Made by a program: the position numbers and the translations under genes. Source: Cristatella mucedo (lineage: Eukaryota > Bryozoa > Phylactolaemata > Cristatellidae). Taken from it: a stretch of DNA of 64,000 bases. Below, one piece after another: positions 1 through 12,900 of the stretch. Location: the NCBI GenBank assembly GCA_009760855.2, contig WPIO01000023.1, positions 3,288,501 through 3,352,500 on the forward strand, given 5' to 3'. Within the stretch, counting starts at the first letter, position 1. Each line of letters begins with the position of its first letter. The notes beneath the pieces were generated by a model. It searched no databases. It was not told where the DNA came from and was given only the letters and a program-made list of their open reading frames with translations.

Positions 1-449
1 GATTAGAAAGAGGTTCACCAAGTTAGATATGAGTTCCAGGGTTGCTAAAAAGAAGTCACTACTTATTATTGGCATGCACAAACACATAATGCTTGCTTAT
101 TTGTAAATACCATTTACCGAAGGCAATTTAAAATATTTTTTTTTTAGGCAATGCTATTCACCAGGATGCGATCACTTCCGGTTTTTGATTAGTTGAATCC
201 TAGTCCAGATTTGAACTCATCTGCAAGAACGATAAGAAAGAGGTTCACCAAGTTAGATATGAGTTCCAGGGTTGCTAAAAAGAAGTCACTACTTATTATT
301 GGCATGCACAAACACATAATGCTTGCTTATTTGTAAATACCGTTTACCGAAGGCAATTTAAAATATTTTTTTTTAGGCAATGCTATTCACCAGGCTTCGA
401 TCACTTCCGGTTTTTTATTAGTTGAATCCGAGTCCAGATTTGAACTCAG
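1..449. repeat. Tandem direct duplication, ~230-bp unit
   Basis: Two nearly identical copies, about 1-230 and 231-449, begin with 'GATwAGAAAGAGGTTCACC' and differ at only a few positions and one T-run length. The window edge cuts into the first copy, so more units may exist upstream. The segment is intronic. Confidence 0.9.
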
Positions 450-900
450 TGAATATCTGTAGCACGAGTTTGAGCATAGAAAATGCGAGAAAGTCATTAT
501 TTCACGAAATTGTGACGAGTTCTTTGAACTGATGCTGGAGGAGTGGCACACAAGTTACCTTGGACATATGCAGAGAGACTAGAAGGGTCAATGCTCAGAA
601 GACTCATTGTCGTTGTAACAAATGTGTAGGAGCATTACACTTTAGATTTTTTATTACATTGCATTCTTGTATATAATATGCCGCTTTCAACTATAGCCTG
701 CGTTAGTTGATTTCAACCTTGTTGGCTTCCTTAATTAATCGTGCTCTAGTGAGCTACCTGGCCGAAGGGTTGTGTGCATGGATTTTATATGCTCGATTTG
801 TATTTTTTGCCATTGGAGTTGCTGTGCCATTTATAGAAGTTTAACTTATTTCCTTTGCATGTGCAATGGCAACTAGCAATCGACATCGATGTCTTTTTAG

Positions 901-963
901 TTTAATGTGATTGAGAAAGCAGAATATGCACTCATAGACAACTCGGACCCTATGTCTTGGAAG
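901..963 (+). CDS. Spectraplakin exon: plakin SH3 subdomain, middle
   Basis: A 21-codon phase 0/0 exon follows the acceptor gtctttttag and precedes the donor gtaagc. It encodes [14 protein letters not shown], matching the strand around the conserved 'L-D-N-S-x-x-W-K' of the SH3 fold embedded in plakin domains. It joins in frame to the 5496 exon to give ...[17 protein letters not shown]. The first part of the SH3 must lie upstream of the window. Confidence 0.8.
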
Positions 964-3900
964 GTAAGCATCACTCAGCTGTGGTAGGCAGTGGTCGTGT
1001 TTTTGCTAGTAGCGAGGGTTCTGCACTGCCGGTCTGTATTTTGCTCAATTGGTAATGATGTCACTCATCGTGCTACTATTGTTGCTCCACAATGGTTCAA
1101 CGTTGGTAGCATTTGAATTGTGTCTGGTCTCAATCTCGATCTGGCGCACTTACTGGTTAGTGACACTAAGTTCAGCCATAATTGTCAGTCACCCCTTTTA
1201 AGAGTATCATCTCTCATTAGGGCAAGTGTTTTCGAGATCAGACAAATGTAGCTGAATTACTTCGGCTTGTAGGTGACCACGAAAGAGAGTGCTGCTTTTT
1301 AAGAAGGGATGGATTGTGATGCCATGACTTCTCTAGAACAATGCATGAATTTTATGGTTGCCAAAACCTTTGTGATGACTCATTTCTCCCAAATGCACCT
1401 GAACCTTTGAACCTCGGTCTATGCCGACTTCCCCAGTTAGGCAACTGGCCAGTATTGAGTTTGTCATCCAGCGATGTTTTTATTCTATCAGCCATTGACA
1501 GGTGGATGTTGTGTGTCTTTTGAACGGTCTAGCCAGGCTCTTTTAGATGTAGCTCCACGAGTAATGTCATGTAGTGTGTCTTCGTCTGTAACTCCGCAAA
1601 GCCACTAAGACTATGTGGGTGTTACACAGTAGATTTTTCTATTGCGCACTCGAAGCCTAAGTGGCTTTTGTTACGCATTCGGTAGCCAACATACTTAATT
1701 TCACATAATAAAGAGAAAGTGAGCCGCATAGCTGAGTCAGGAGGGCAGTTGAGGTAATGAGTAGCATGGCTGTAACAGCTCAGGACGTATAGAAAGGTTG
1801 TGCCATAGTCGGCAACTGGAGAGTAGATGTCATTTCGTAAGAGTTGTGGAATTGAGTTTAACAGACTAGGACCGACAGAGCAAAGCTTCTGTCGCCAACT
1901 ATCTTTATGCAGAAAAAGTGGAACAGCTAATTTAGTGTCCATAGAGGACCTGATCGCACCAGGGAGCTGAAACTGGTGCAGCAGTTCCACTAGGTATGAA
2001 GGAGCCAATGGCGGCCTTGTCAGCTTGAGAACTTTACTCTGTATCCATTGATCAACCGGTAGCCATCCCAGCTCCTGCAACAAAGGAGACACATGGTCAA
2101 ACCTCCGGGAATAGTTAACTAGCCTTGCAGCCATATTAATCAGCAGCTGCATTGTCCTATTTGAATTGCATTTTTGGTAGTCCGGCCAAAATGGAATTGC
2201 AATAATCTATCCTAGACAGAACCAGAGAGCTAGTTAATTTTTATGCAAGCTACGATGATAGACAGTCGCTAATCTTTGATAAAGATCGGTCGTGATGGCT
2301 ACCTGTGGAAGCAGTCTTTCTTCTTTTGAAACTTTCAAAATATAGGCAGCTGTTAAAGACGACACCTCAAGTTCGAGCACTTGGTGACAGTCGCACGACA
2401 TCATCGCCTATTAGAAGAGCAAGACTTTCTAGTCCAGCGACATGGTTTGGGTGTCATAAAAATACTAGCTGATTTTACAGCCTTTTTTGTATATTGGCAG
2501 GACAGCCTTGACGGCTATCATCACCATTTGCAGCAGCCATAAATAATCGCCTTCCACAGGGTTCGAACTCACGACCTCGGTCCTGAGGTCGTGAAAAGCA
2601 ACAGCCTTACCTAGTGAGCCATCACGGCTAGCAGTTCCGTTTTATCGTCGAAATTTTAATTTTAGTCAGTTGGCTTACACCTAGGATCGAATATCTGCAA
2701 GGCAAGCATTCAGTTTATCAGCCACTTCAGCAGGTTCAGATGGTTTAAACGAAACATGCAGCTGAGTATCGTCTGCTTAAAAGTGCTGGTCGATTTCATG
2801 TTCCCGAATCCCTTTTACCCGAGGTTGAGTATAAATAGAGAATGAGAATTAATAGAGAACAGCAAAGAACCAAGGACGGACCCTTGTGGGACTCCACTGG
2901 TGACTGGTCTGGTGGCTTGACCCCTATACGACACGGAATGAACACGACCGGACGAGTACGATTTGAACCAGGCCAGTGCCTCGTCTGCCATGCCGATCGT
3001 TCAAGAAGGATATTGTGGTCAACAGTGTCGATGGCACGTGATAGATCCAACAGTGCTATGACAATTATATTTCTGTCATCGGTGCTCCACAGGATTTGAT
3101 TGGTTACACGGAGGAGAGCAGTCTCAGTGAAGTGGTGTTGCTTAAATCCCGACTGAAGTTTTTCGACAAATTATTCTTTTTAATGTGTGGTCGTGCACGC
3201 TGCTTAGCGACGATCTTTTCAAGAACCCCTGACAAAACAGGAAGAAGGGAAACTGGGTGATAGGACCTCAAAATCAAATTCAGGCTTTAAAGTATCGGTC
3301 TAACGATGGCCGATTCGAAGGACTATGGTACAACCTTTTTCCAACAAAAAATGAACAATCTCAGTTAGGGCTGGGCTAAGTTTGTCTGCAAGTGAAAACC
3401 ACAGAGGGGATGGTATAGGCTCTTCAGGAGAAGAGATCTTTTTACTAGACTTGATTAAGGAAGCCATGTCGCATGCAAAAACCTCGGAAAATCTCTTAAG
3501 GAAGGTCACAGGTTGTGATTCTCAACAATTGATTTAGTCAGAAGGATTTTTATGGATGCCTTTAATATCTGGGAAGCCCGAGCCTTTAATATCTGGGAAG
3601 TGAATCTTTCAGAATTGGCAAGCGTATCGTTCGCCTTCTTTTAAATCTGTTTTGGGTCTGATTGGCAGGACTTGTTTCGAATGAAAGAACAAGCTCTGGC
3701 TTTTCTAAGCTTCCTGATATAGGCTTGGAGGAAGTCTTTGAAATTGGCTTGATCATCTTCAGACCCAGACTTCTTAAAGAGGTGTTCAAGTCTGTGCTTA
3801 ACTTGTTTCATATTTTAAAAGTTTTGATAAATTGAAAGGGATCTTTGTTACTCTGTACATGGACGGAATGTATGAGAGCATGCTCGTCAAGGGCACTCCT

Positions 3901-6900
3901 AAGGTTCACGTTCACTGCATCAGTGAGGGCATCGGGCTGTCGGTCGAGTCTGGGTACAGATCACGAAAAACTGCCTTACTGACAGTTAAACAAATTCCTT
4001 AGGTCAATGCTTTTTGAGTTTAGTCGCTGGAAAAACTCGGTTACCCTGCACGAACAGTAAAACAGGAACTGTAAACAAGACTGAGCTATTGTCCAAGATG
4101 GTCATTGCGCAAACTACAGGGTCAGTAGGGCAGACATCCTTAGGGATAACGAGATCCAAGATATGGTCACCGATACCGATGTGAGTGGTCTGATTAAGCC
4201 GTGTTGGGTCATACCGAAGTTCCCCAAATAGTCAAGAAATGAGTGGACCCAACTGTAGTTAGGATAGTCAACGTGAAAGTTGAGTCTCCTGCAATCGATA
4301 ACAGTCTGTCACACAAATATTGTATAGAGGAACTCCGAAAACTTCTCCTTAAACAAGGTCAGACAGCGACAAAAAGGTCGGTAGATCACAACTGCACCAG
4401 GCATGGTCTTTGATGGGGACCTGATAACAACTCATGTGCACCTCATAGTCACCTGAGACTGTTCTTTAGCTCGGGATGGAATGCACCATACTACCTGTAC
4501 AGTGAATGGCGGAGTATGAGCATTCACACCTTACTTCCTCTGCTGGTCCATGCACGTTACTATTTTCGGAAAGTGTTTTGTTTCTAGCTATCTACTCATT
4601 ATCTGAAATCCTAAAGCTGGTCCTTACTTGAAGTGCTAATCCTAATAGGTCGTCAAACGATGGAGCCCTTACTTTTTAAGTACACCATGATCAGCAGTCA
4701 AACTAGGGAAAAGAGTCAGTTCCACTGAGTTTGACAGTCCAAGTCGATAGAATAGCAGCAGATATGTGCCGGTGATTTCGTTCTATGATCCGAAATCAGT
4801 ATGCATGGCATTTACTCAAGATTTGCATGCTGACCCTGTGCATGTCACCCCTAACCACGTTTTTTCATGTTGTTTATCAAGTGATGTTACTCACGATTCA
4901 ATCGCGTTTCCCTTTGCAGCAAATGTAAAGTGCCTAGGAAGAGATTGAGTTCTCTGAGGGCACTTTATCAAGTGCCTTATTTATTATTATTATTGTTATT
5001 ATTATTATTATTAAGATACACATGGCAGTCTTGTCAATGACTCAATAGGCAATTAAAACTGCTATACCCTCGTATGTTCATTAGAATTGTTTAGTTTCCT
5101 TATAATGCACCAGTCATATATCCCTTAGTATAGGTATTGCTTGTGTAGTGTAGTGGGGTTTTAGGTATTCGATCTGGAATTAGCACGGTCTGGCCCCGGT
5201 TGTCGATATCTGTACATCATGCTACTTTCAATCAGTAATTATTTTCAGCGTATAAAAAGCGCTGTCATCTCTGAGGAGTAGTAATGCACTGTCACGATTA
5301 GTAGTGCATTTCAAGTTGATTACTTCTATGTGTACGCATGTGGAACTGATATGTTCAATGAGTTTATTGCTTATTCCTGAACATATGCAAACTGTCTGCT
5401 CTTCGAGTCCTCACATGTATAGGTGGCCTGTTCACTTGTAGGCTTTGCTTGTTGGTGTGTGCTGGTCTCCTACTTATGTTTACATCCTCTTTCAGGTCGA
5501 GGATTCTAGTGGCAAGCAAGGGAAAGTGCCACCAGTGATAATGGCTTTATCTCCTCCATGCCCTGAGGCAGTAGAATGCTCAAACAGGTATGTTGGCCAA
5601 GTATCTGGTTTGTGGGACATACAGTTGAAGTTCTCATTTCATTATACGTCGGCGTTATGTTTGTTTATGTTGGTGATTTTTTAAGCCAGTCGTATTTAGT
5701 GTGTGCTTGCAGTAATGGGTGTATTTGGAAGCTTAGATAATGCTCAGGAGTGGGTTTGGTGAGTGACCAGTGACTCAATCCTCAACCAGAACCACTCTCG
5801 ATGGCTTCAACAGCCCAAGTGCATGGTGCCATGATCAATCTTTCTGCTTCTCGTGCATGACCAAGTTGGTGGCCAGCATTAGTCGGCAACGTACCTGAAG
5901 ACGACAGTGCCCGATGTAGTTAGGTACTGTGGCCGTTGGTTGCGTCAGCTTTGGCGGCTGCCGGCTAGTTGTTTTTGTCGAAAGGGAGACTCTGTGGTAG
6001 TTGGGTATGCCTCAGAGGTGCTTGGTGCAAGTGCTGTGTGTGCCGCATGACCTTGACGCTGCATGGGAATTGCAACTGGGAGGGGGAAAGAGCTTCAGTT
6101 GGCGAATGGACGTGTTGCCGAGCGGCTGGGGCTGTCGTGCTGTGAGCCGTCTCGAAGAAAGAGCTTGCTGCGTCGCTTTGGAATAAAGTCGCTTTTGTTG
6201 CAATACACAGATTACGTATTGACCAATGGTGCGGCTATCAGACAACCATCATCAGACATTTCGTATAGAGGCATATCTGCTTTTTGCCATTTCGTTGTTG
6301 ACCATGCTTTGGTATTGTAGCACAAGCTATGTGTCTGAGTCGTTGATGGCATGTGGAAGACGGTCGAAGTCAAATGGGCCATCATCTCACTTTGGGCTAT
6401 TCTGTACACTGTCTTGGCTTCTTTTTTTATTTTGCATGCAGGTTAAAGCGTCAGATGTTGTCTTTATGGGTCAGCTCCTTAAGAATATTTCGAGGTCCTT
6501 GCATCAAGCTAGCCACAGATTACGTCTCGGACCCAGCAACGTCCTTACAGGTACCTTGGTTATTGATTGCTTTGCTCACCAAAGAGTGAATTTAGTATAT
6601 CACTAAACGGATAATAAGCTTATGGTTTTTTGCTCTCGGCTCCCATTAACCTCTAAAAAATTCCGTAGGATTGGGTAGCTAATCTCGATTGATAGGAGCT
6701 GGCAACAAATTGATGGGCTCTACAAATGTATGCTTGTTTTTGCTAGATTCCATTCGGCAGTTTCGTGCCGTTAAGCAAGGCTTTCAGGCTTAGTTGTCTC
6801 GAATGGCTATAATGACTCTCTCGAAAATTCGCTGTGCATATTATTCTGCCTTGCAGGTGAGCGCACGGGTTGAGCGAAGGAAAACCTTACTGGGGATCCA

Positions 6901-9900
6901 AGCTGTTCATATAAACGTGGTATAATCGTATAGGCTATAGCATTTTGGGAAGTTGGGGTGTCCGGTAGGCTCTCAAAAAACCAATCTCATTCAAGCAGAG
7001 GATTCTTATACTTGGTCAACTCGGGGTCGTGTTACTCTCTGAAATCTGCAGGTCCTAGCAAGTTTCGGCATTCTTATTGCCACCAGCTGGCCCCGGAAAC
7101 TGATTTGTACAAGTTTGATTCATGTGGACCGTTAAAATGCTTGACCCGATAGCATTGCGACTGCTCAATGCTTAGATCCTTGGTGCGTCCATCTTCTGTG
7201 ACCCATATATTGGTCTGGCCTAACACACAGAAAGGCCTGAAAGTGCGTCGTAGTTTGTGCTTAATCAGTGTAGTGTGTCCGGCTAATCTGGCCTTGCTTG
7301 ATCGCATTTAATGCTCAGCGCCTTGTGGGGAATGCTAAGCCCAGTGCCCAAGCTGTCTTTCACGGCGGCTGTCAGCGCCAGTCTATTAAGGCCAATATGC
7401 TGTTGCAGTGTGGTGAGTTGAACAGTGACCTCCGAAACGACATCCTGCTGAAGCTGCATGAGATCATACGCAGCCTGCTGGCTGCCCACGCCGGTGCAGG
7501 TGCGGCCATGACGTGCCCTTTCAGCACCGACGGTGCGCTGGCCGACAGTGACCATCCCGACGGTCGGCGGCTAGCCGAGGCTGTCACGGTCCTATATTCG
7601 TCCATGCTGGTCCTGCCACAGACAATTGACGAATCGGTGCAAGGTCAGTGGATGCAGAGAATTTATAATGTTAACTCTTTTGTTATCAATGTTCTTCGTT
7701 TATTAGCTTGGTATTCCAGCCGCCTTTTTTACATTTTCTCGTCCCGAGTAAAGTTCGAAAGATAGCACTTGCTCCGAGAATCTGTTGCTGAAGCAGCCAG
7801 TGGCATGTTATGCATCAGCATCAGCAGACTTGTCTGGTTGGCCAAAATGCATTGGTGGGCCACTGTCGTGGCAGTGCTAGTTCTTGGCTGCTGAAGTTGC
7901 AGCAGCCCTGCAACAGCATGTCCAATCTGCTGCTGCTTGTTAGACACCCTGCCACGTCGACAAATTAGACTCTGAGCTCATATGCTGATGAATGTGCACA
8001 AATTTCGAGGATGCAAGCTCTAAAACTATGTGCTTGGGTGTTTTGATTGTAAGATTCAGCCTTTTTGTCGCTCTCACTTTTAGGTCCCTTCATTCTATGG
8101 CTCCAGCCTATCTTTCAGATATACTACCCCATCAGGCCAAGCATCGTACCACCCGCTTTTCGGAATCCAACAGTCTAGAAATACCTCGCACAAACCTTAA
8201 ATCCTTTGGAGACTGTGCATTTAGTTCGTATGCTCCCACAGCCTGGAACTCCCTCCCGACCTGCGTCAGAACATCCCCCGACCTGACCACATTTAAAAGG
8301 AACCTAAAAACACACCTATTTAGGACAGCATTTAGTGGGTCCCTGTGATTCGTCCTTGATGTGCTTATGCGTGCTGACACTGTGCATGCTGCCACTAACC
8401 ACATTCGCATGCTGACCCTGTGCATGTCCACCCTAACCATATTATTCATTTTGTTTGTTTTTCAAGCATGATTTTACTTACCATTCAATTGCATTTCACT
8501 TTGCAGTAAATGTAAAGCGCCTAGAGAGAGATTAAGTTCTCTGAGGGCGCTTTATCAAGTGAATTATTATTATTATTATTATTGCTTGTGACTCTCCGTT
8601 ATAGAACGTCAGTCCCGAAATGGGAATTGCAGATTTGAAAAAGATATTGTGACGTTTGCTTAAATGTCAGCAGTAATGTGTCACGTCATCCAACTGCTGA
8701 ACTAAAGTTAACAGTCTACTTTTGACTAACAATAATGATACTCTTGACCAGTGACATCCCAGCTAGGCTAGCTTATTCATCGCAATTTACTGCTACCCGT
8801 GTCTTAGAACATTTACCCTCCTCATATCTAGTAGATGCACTATATTATGTGAAGTTCAAGAATACTGGCAGGTGACACAGTATCAGCCTAAGCATTCTTT
8901 TGGATGGTGCTACGATATAAAAATGCGAGCTAGATAGGAGCACAGTCAAGTTGGCATCTGACGGTTGGCATGGACTCCCTGCTCATCATTGGATGCCCCA
9001 CTTGGCTTGCTGCTTTAGTACTTACCTTTCGCCTTTGGAAATCATGCTGGAATTGATATATCGGGCTGACGTGGGCTTTTGCCTGCTCGACGTCTTTGCT
9101 GTCACGAGGCTGCAGTTAAAGTTGCATTTAAATCAAGAAGGGTGTGGAGAGGGTAATTTGCCAAGCTGCTGTTATGTGCCTTGCCATCAATGGATTGTCA
9201 CTGCTGGTCGAACAAGTGGCGAGTGGAAGGGCTTTGCATGTCATGTTAAAAGCAACGACAAGATGGTGCACATGCACAAGACAGAGTGCCACCAAGCCAC
9301 CTCTTAAGAGGATGTTAGTGAGAAGCGCACATCCTTGTTAGGTTGCCATCTGCCATAGCCAACCAGAATCCTGCTTTACATATGCATATTGAAGTTCCTA
9401 CCTAGGTACCATATGTCAATAGCCAGTTAGTAATTGATCACTCCTTTTATTTGAAGCTGTTATCTTTTGTAATCCTGTGTGATTGTGGACTGCAATTCAT
9501 GAAGGTAGATATGTACTCCAATGGCAAATTCAGGGTTTTGTAGCATCTAAAAGAGTCTCAGTGACGGTCTAGATGCCGGAACTTCGACGAAAGCAACACA
9601 AGCCTTGAAAATGGAAGCCAGCTTCACCACGAACATTTCAACGACACATCAAATACGCCTTTTTACCTTTTTGTATTAAGTTTTTATTTCTTAGCCTTGG
9701 GCTATTTTTACAAAATATTGGGATATCGCTTACGTGCCATACATAGGTCAAACTACGCACGGATTGATTGGACAACACAGGCAGAACCTACCTGCATGGA
9801 CTCTCATAAATTATTCAGCTAATACTGTCTATTGTCCCTGATAATAGCATGGATACAGCTCTTTACCCGTCTTCATTGAAAACTAGTAATGCATTCAAGC

Positions 9901-12900
9901 ACTACACCTTGACTTGGCTTGAACATGTCGATAGTAATTTTGTGCAATAAGAAAATGCCTAGCATAAAGGAAGCAGTGAGGAACGAAAGAAGTGTCAGAA
10001 TCAGAACCCTTGGCCATATTGTTGCACAAGCATGATGAGTTCGATTGTCTAGGACCTTTAGCTCAAAAGCAGCTGTGGCCGACTGTCTTTCAGCAAAAGA
10101 AAGAGACTAGTAATTGGTTGTACTGATAGGACCTGGTGGTAGACCAGTCTGGTACTGATGTGGCGACTCAGTTAGAACATGTAGGTCACTTCATTCTTTG
10201 TCTCCAGCCTATCTCTCAGATCTACTCCCCCACCAGGCCAAGCATCGTACCATCCGCTTTTCGGAATCCAACTGTCTACCAATACCCCGTACGAGCCTCA
10301 AATTCTTTGGTGACCATGCATTTAGTTCGTATGCTCCCAAAGCCTGGAGCTCCCTCCCGACCTGCATCAGAACATCCTCTGACCTGGCCACATTTAAAAA
10401 GAACTTAAAAACACCTATTTAGGACAGCATTTAGTGGGACCGTGTGATTCGTCCTTGATGTGCTTATGCGTGCTGACACTGTGCATGCTGCCACTAACCA
10501 CATTTGCATGCTGACCCTGTGCATGTCACCCCTAACCATGTTATTCACGTTGTTTATCAAGCATGATATTACTCACCATTTAATCACGTTTCCCTTTGCA
10601 GCAAATGAAAAGCACTTGGAAAGAGACTGAGTTCTCTGAGTGCACTTTATTAAGTGCATTATTATAATTATTATCACTCGGAGGACGAGTCAGTTTTGTT
10701 GTACCAATGAATCACTTAGTTTGTCATCATTAGCCTCAGGACAGATGCAGGCTCACAGGAGCACATCTGGGAGAAGGGCTGCATTGTCCTGCCGTCGTCC
10801 TTGGACTAAAATAAATAAAATAATCGGGGGGGGGGAGATAATCTTTTCGAAAAGGATATTTAATGTCATGCAACTATACGTTGTACCAAGATGTGCGTAG
10901 CCTTTACAGAAGAGAAATGTCATAAGGAGACCCTTCTGTATATAGGCTGTTGTCCAAAAGTTTCCATGCACCTGCTACCAGCACATTATTTCACTCAAAA
11001 CTCACAAGGTTATATATGGATCTAACTGCTAGCAATTTTTATGATGTACAAAAGTTAGCAAATAAATAATAATGTGTAGATTATTGCATACAACAATCAA
11101 TAACTAGCCGAGGCACCAAGATTTAATAACTTTTCGCAATCACCTCGGCATTTACTTAAGCAGCTTCCTGCACGTTTCTGGATGAATTGACGCCAGCAAA
11201 CCTTCAAAACCTTGAAGCTCTTGGCGGGGTTGATACGCCGGAGAACTCTGACCCTTAGACTTCGTCTCACATGTAGTTCAATTGGGTTCGACTCTGTTTT
11301 TCACTTAGCCACTGCATTACCTCAATCGGCTCAAAGCCCATAGTCAGAAGGGTTTGCAAAAAATCTCTTCAGCCATCACAGCAGTTTGGTGGATCATTGT
11401 CATGCTGCCAACAGAAATCGAGACAGTGAAGAGTGCATTTAAGCAGATAGCAACCAAATATTCTATGCAATTTTGAGATAGATATTCCGAATCATGATTC
11501 CTTGAATCCTGTTCAGACCAGTATCACCAGAAGTTTAGAAGCAACCCCAAACCATTGCAGGCTGTCCAATATTCGGATCGTCAAGTAAAATCCAGCCATG
11601 CTTTTTTCTGCACAGGCAACAATGGCTTTTGATTGGCAATCCATACCCTCAATCGTTGACCATCAAGGCATCTACTGCTTTTATTTCAGCCCACGACCTT
11701 CCCGGTAGCTTGGCTGAGACTTCGGCTGTGCATTTTAGCAGTGGTAAACTGTCCTTTAGAGCTATGCTTTTCACGAGCCGATCCTCCCTAAGATAACGTA
11801 ATCAAGAGTGACACAATCGTGGCAGTGCCTCGGCATTACCATAGTCCAGATATATTTCTTTAAAATGTTCCTAACAGAAAGCCGTTTGGGATTTTCAGCC
11901 ACCTTTCAATTTCTTGATTTGAATTTCCATTACCGTATAGTGTCATCAAAACCCCTCTTATACCATTCATAAAGCTTTGTAACTGGCCGCACGGTCTGGT
12001 TGCCTACCTGTCGTCAACATGGCATAGATTGGCCCTACAAGTCAAGGAGACATTCGTGCACCTTAGCTCATCATTTTCTATGGCGTTGTCAGTGATAAAA
12101 CAAGCAAAAAATAGGTTCTGCTTGATGGCTTCAAGGAGCCTCAGAAAGTCTTGTTGCTCATATTTGTTATCATGGTAACTATTCACTCGGTTGCCGGCAA
12201 ATGCAGCTACCCACTAAGCCAACCGTAGCAGTTTGTGTCCAAGCTCAACATTTTATTGACTTACAATTTAATATAATTAGTGAAGTGTAACTACTTACTT
12301 GAATACAGGCACAAGCAACAGCTGAACTCGCATCGATGCACCAGACATTTAATTGCTCACTCTTCACCACTCAGGTCATGGTTTCGAGTCCTTCGGAAGG
12401 CGATCCTTTATTGCTCCCTCCAACGGCTTTGCTAGCCTGAAAAAAGCCTGGGGTCTTGTGCTGCTATGTAAATAAGGCTGATATAAGCTAATCGTTCTTA
12501 ATATAAAAACTTTTGAACAAGAATGTATATCTATGCCCGACACACCTGTGAATATTCCTTGCCGAGTGGATCATAAGTAAATGTCAATGCATAGCTCTGA
12601 CGCCGATGAAAGAAACCAGGTGCAGTGAAATATATCAGAATAATAATCACAGTAATAGTAATAATAGATCATTAGTGTAGCACCCAAAGAGAACTTATTT
12701 TTTGTCCAGCTCTTTACAGCACACTGCAAGAAAACTAGTACACAAGGTAGAGTAACACACACGGCATCGAGTAGCATTCAAGGGCAAGCCTATATCATGC
12801 ATAGGCCAGAATGCTGATGTAAACCTAGATACTTATATCCACCTGTTTTTAAGAACTGGCTAGTAGCCTGCACTCTATCATGCACAGGTATCCACACAAA

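Larger units (their letters stand above)
963..5495 (+). other. Intron (mostly LINE A, SINE S2 and LINE B remains)
   Basis: Between the SH3 exons. Apart from the annotated LINE A, S2 and LINE B copies, 964-1560, 4490-4815 and 5015-5490 show nothing coding. Confidence 0.7.

Noticed and set aside
8951-9307. 118-codon ORF with Cys/His residues, thought of as a zinc finger
   Set aside because: The Cys/His spacing fits no known finger, no splice phases match, and an overlapping frame is equally open.
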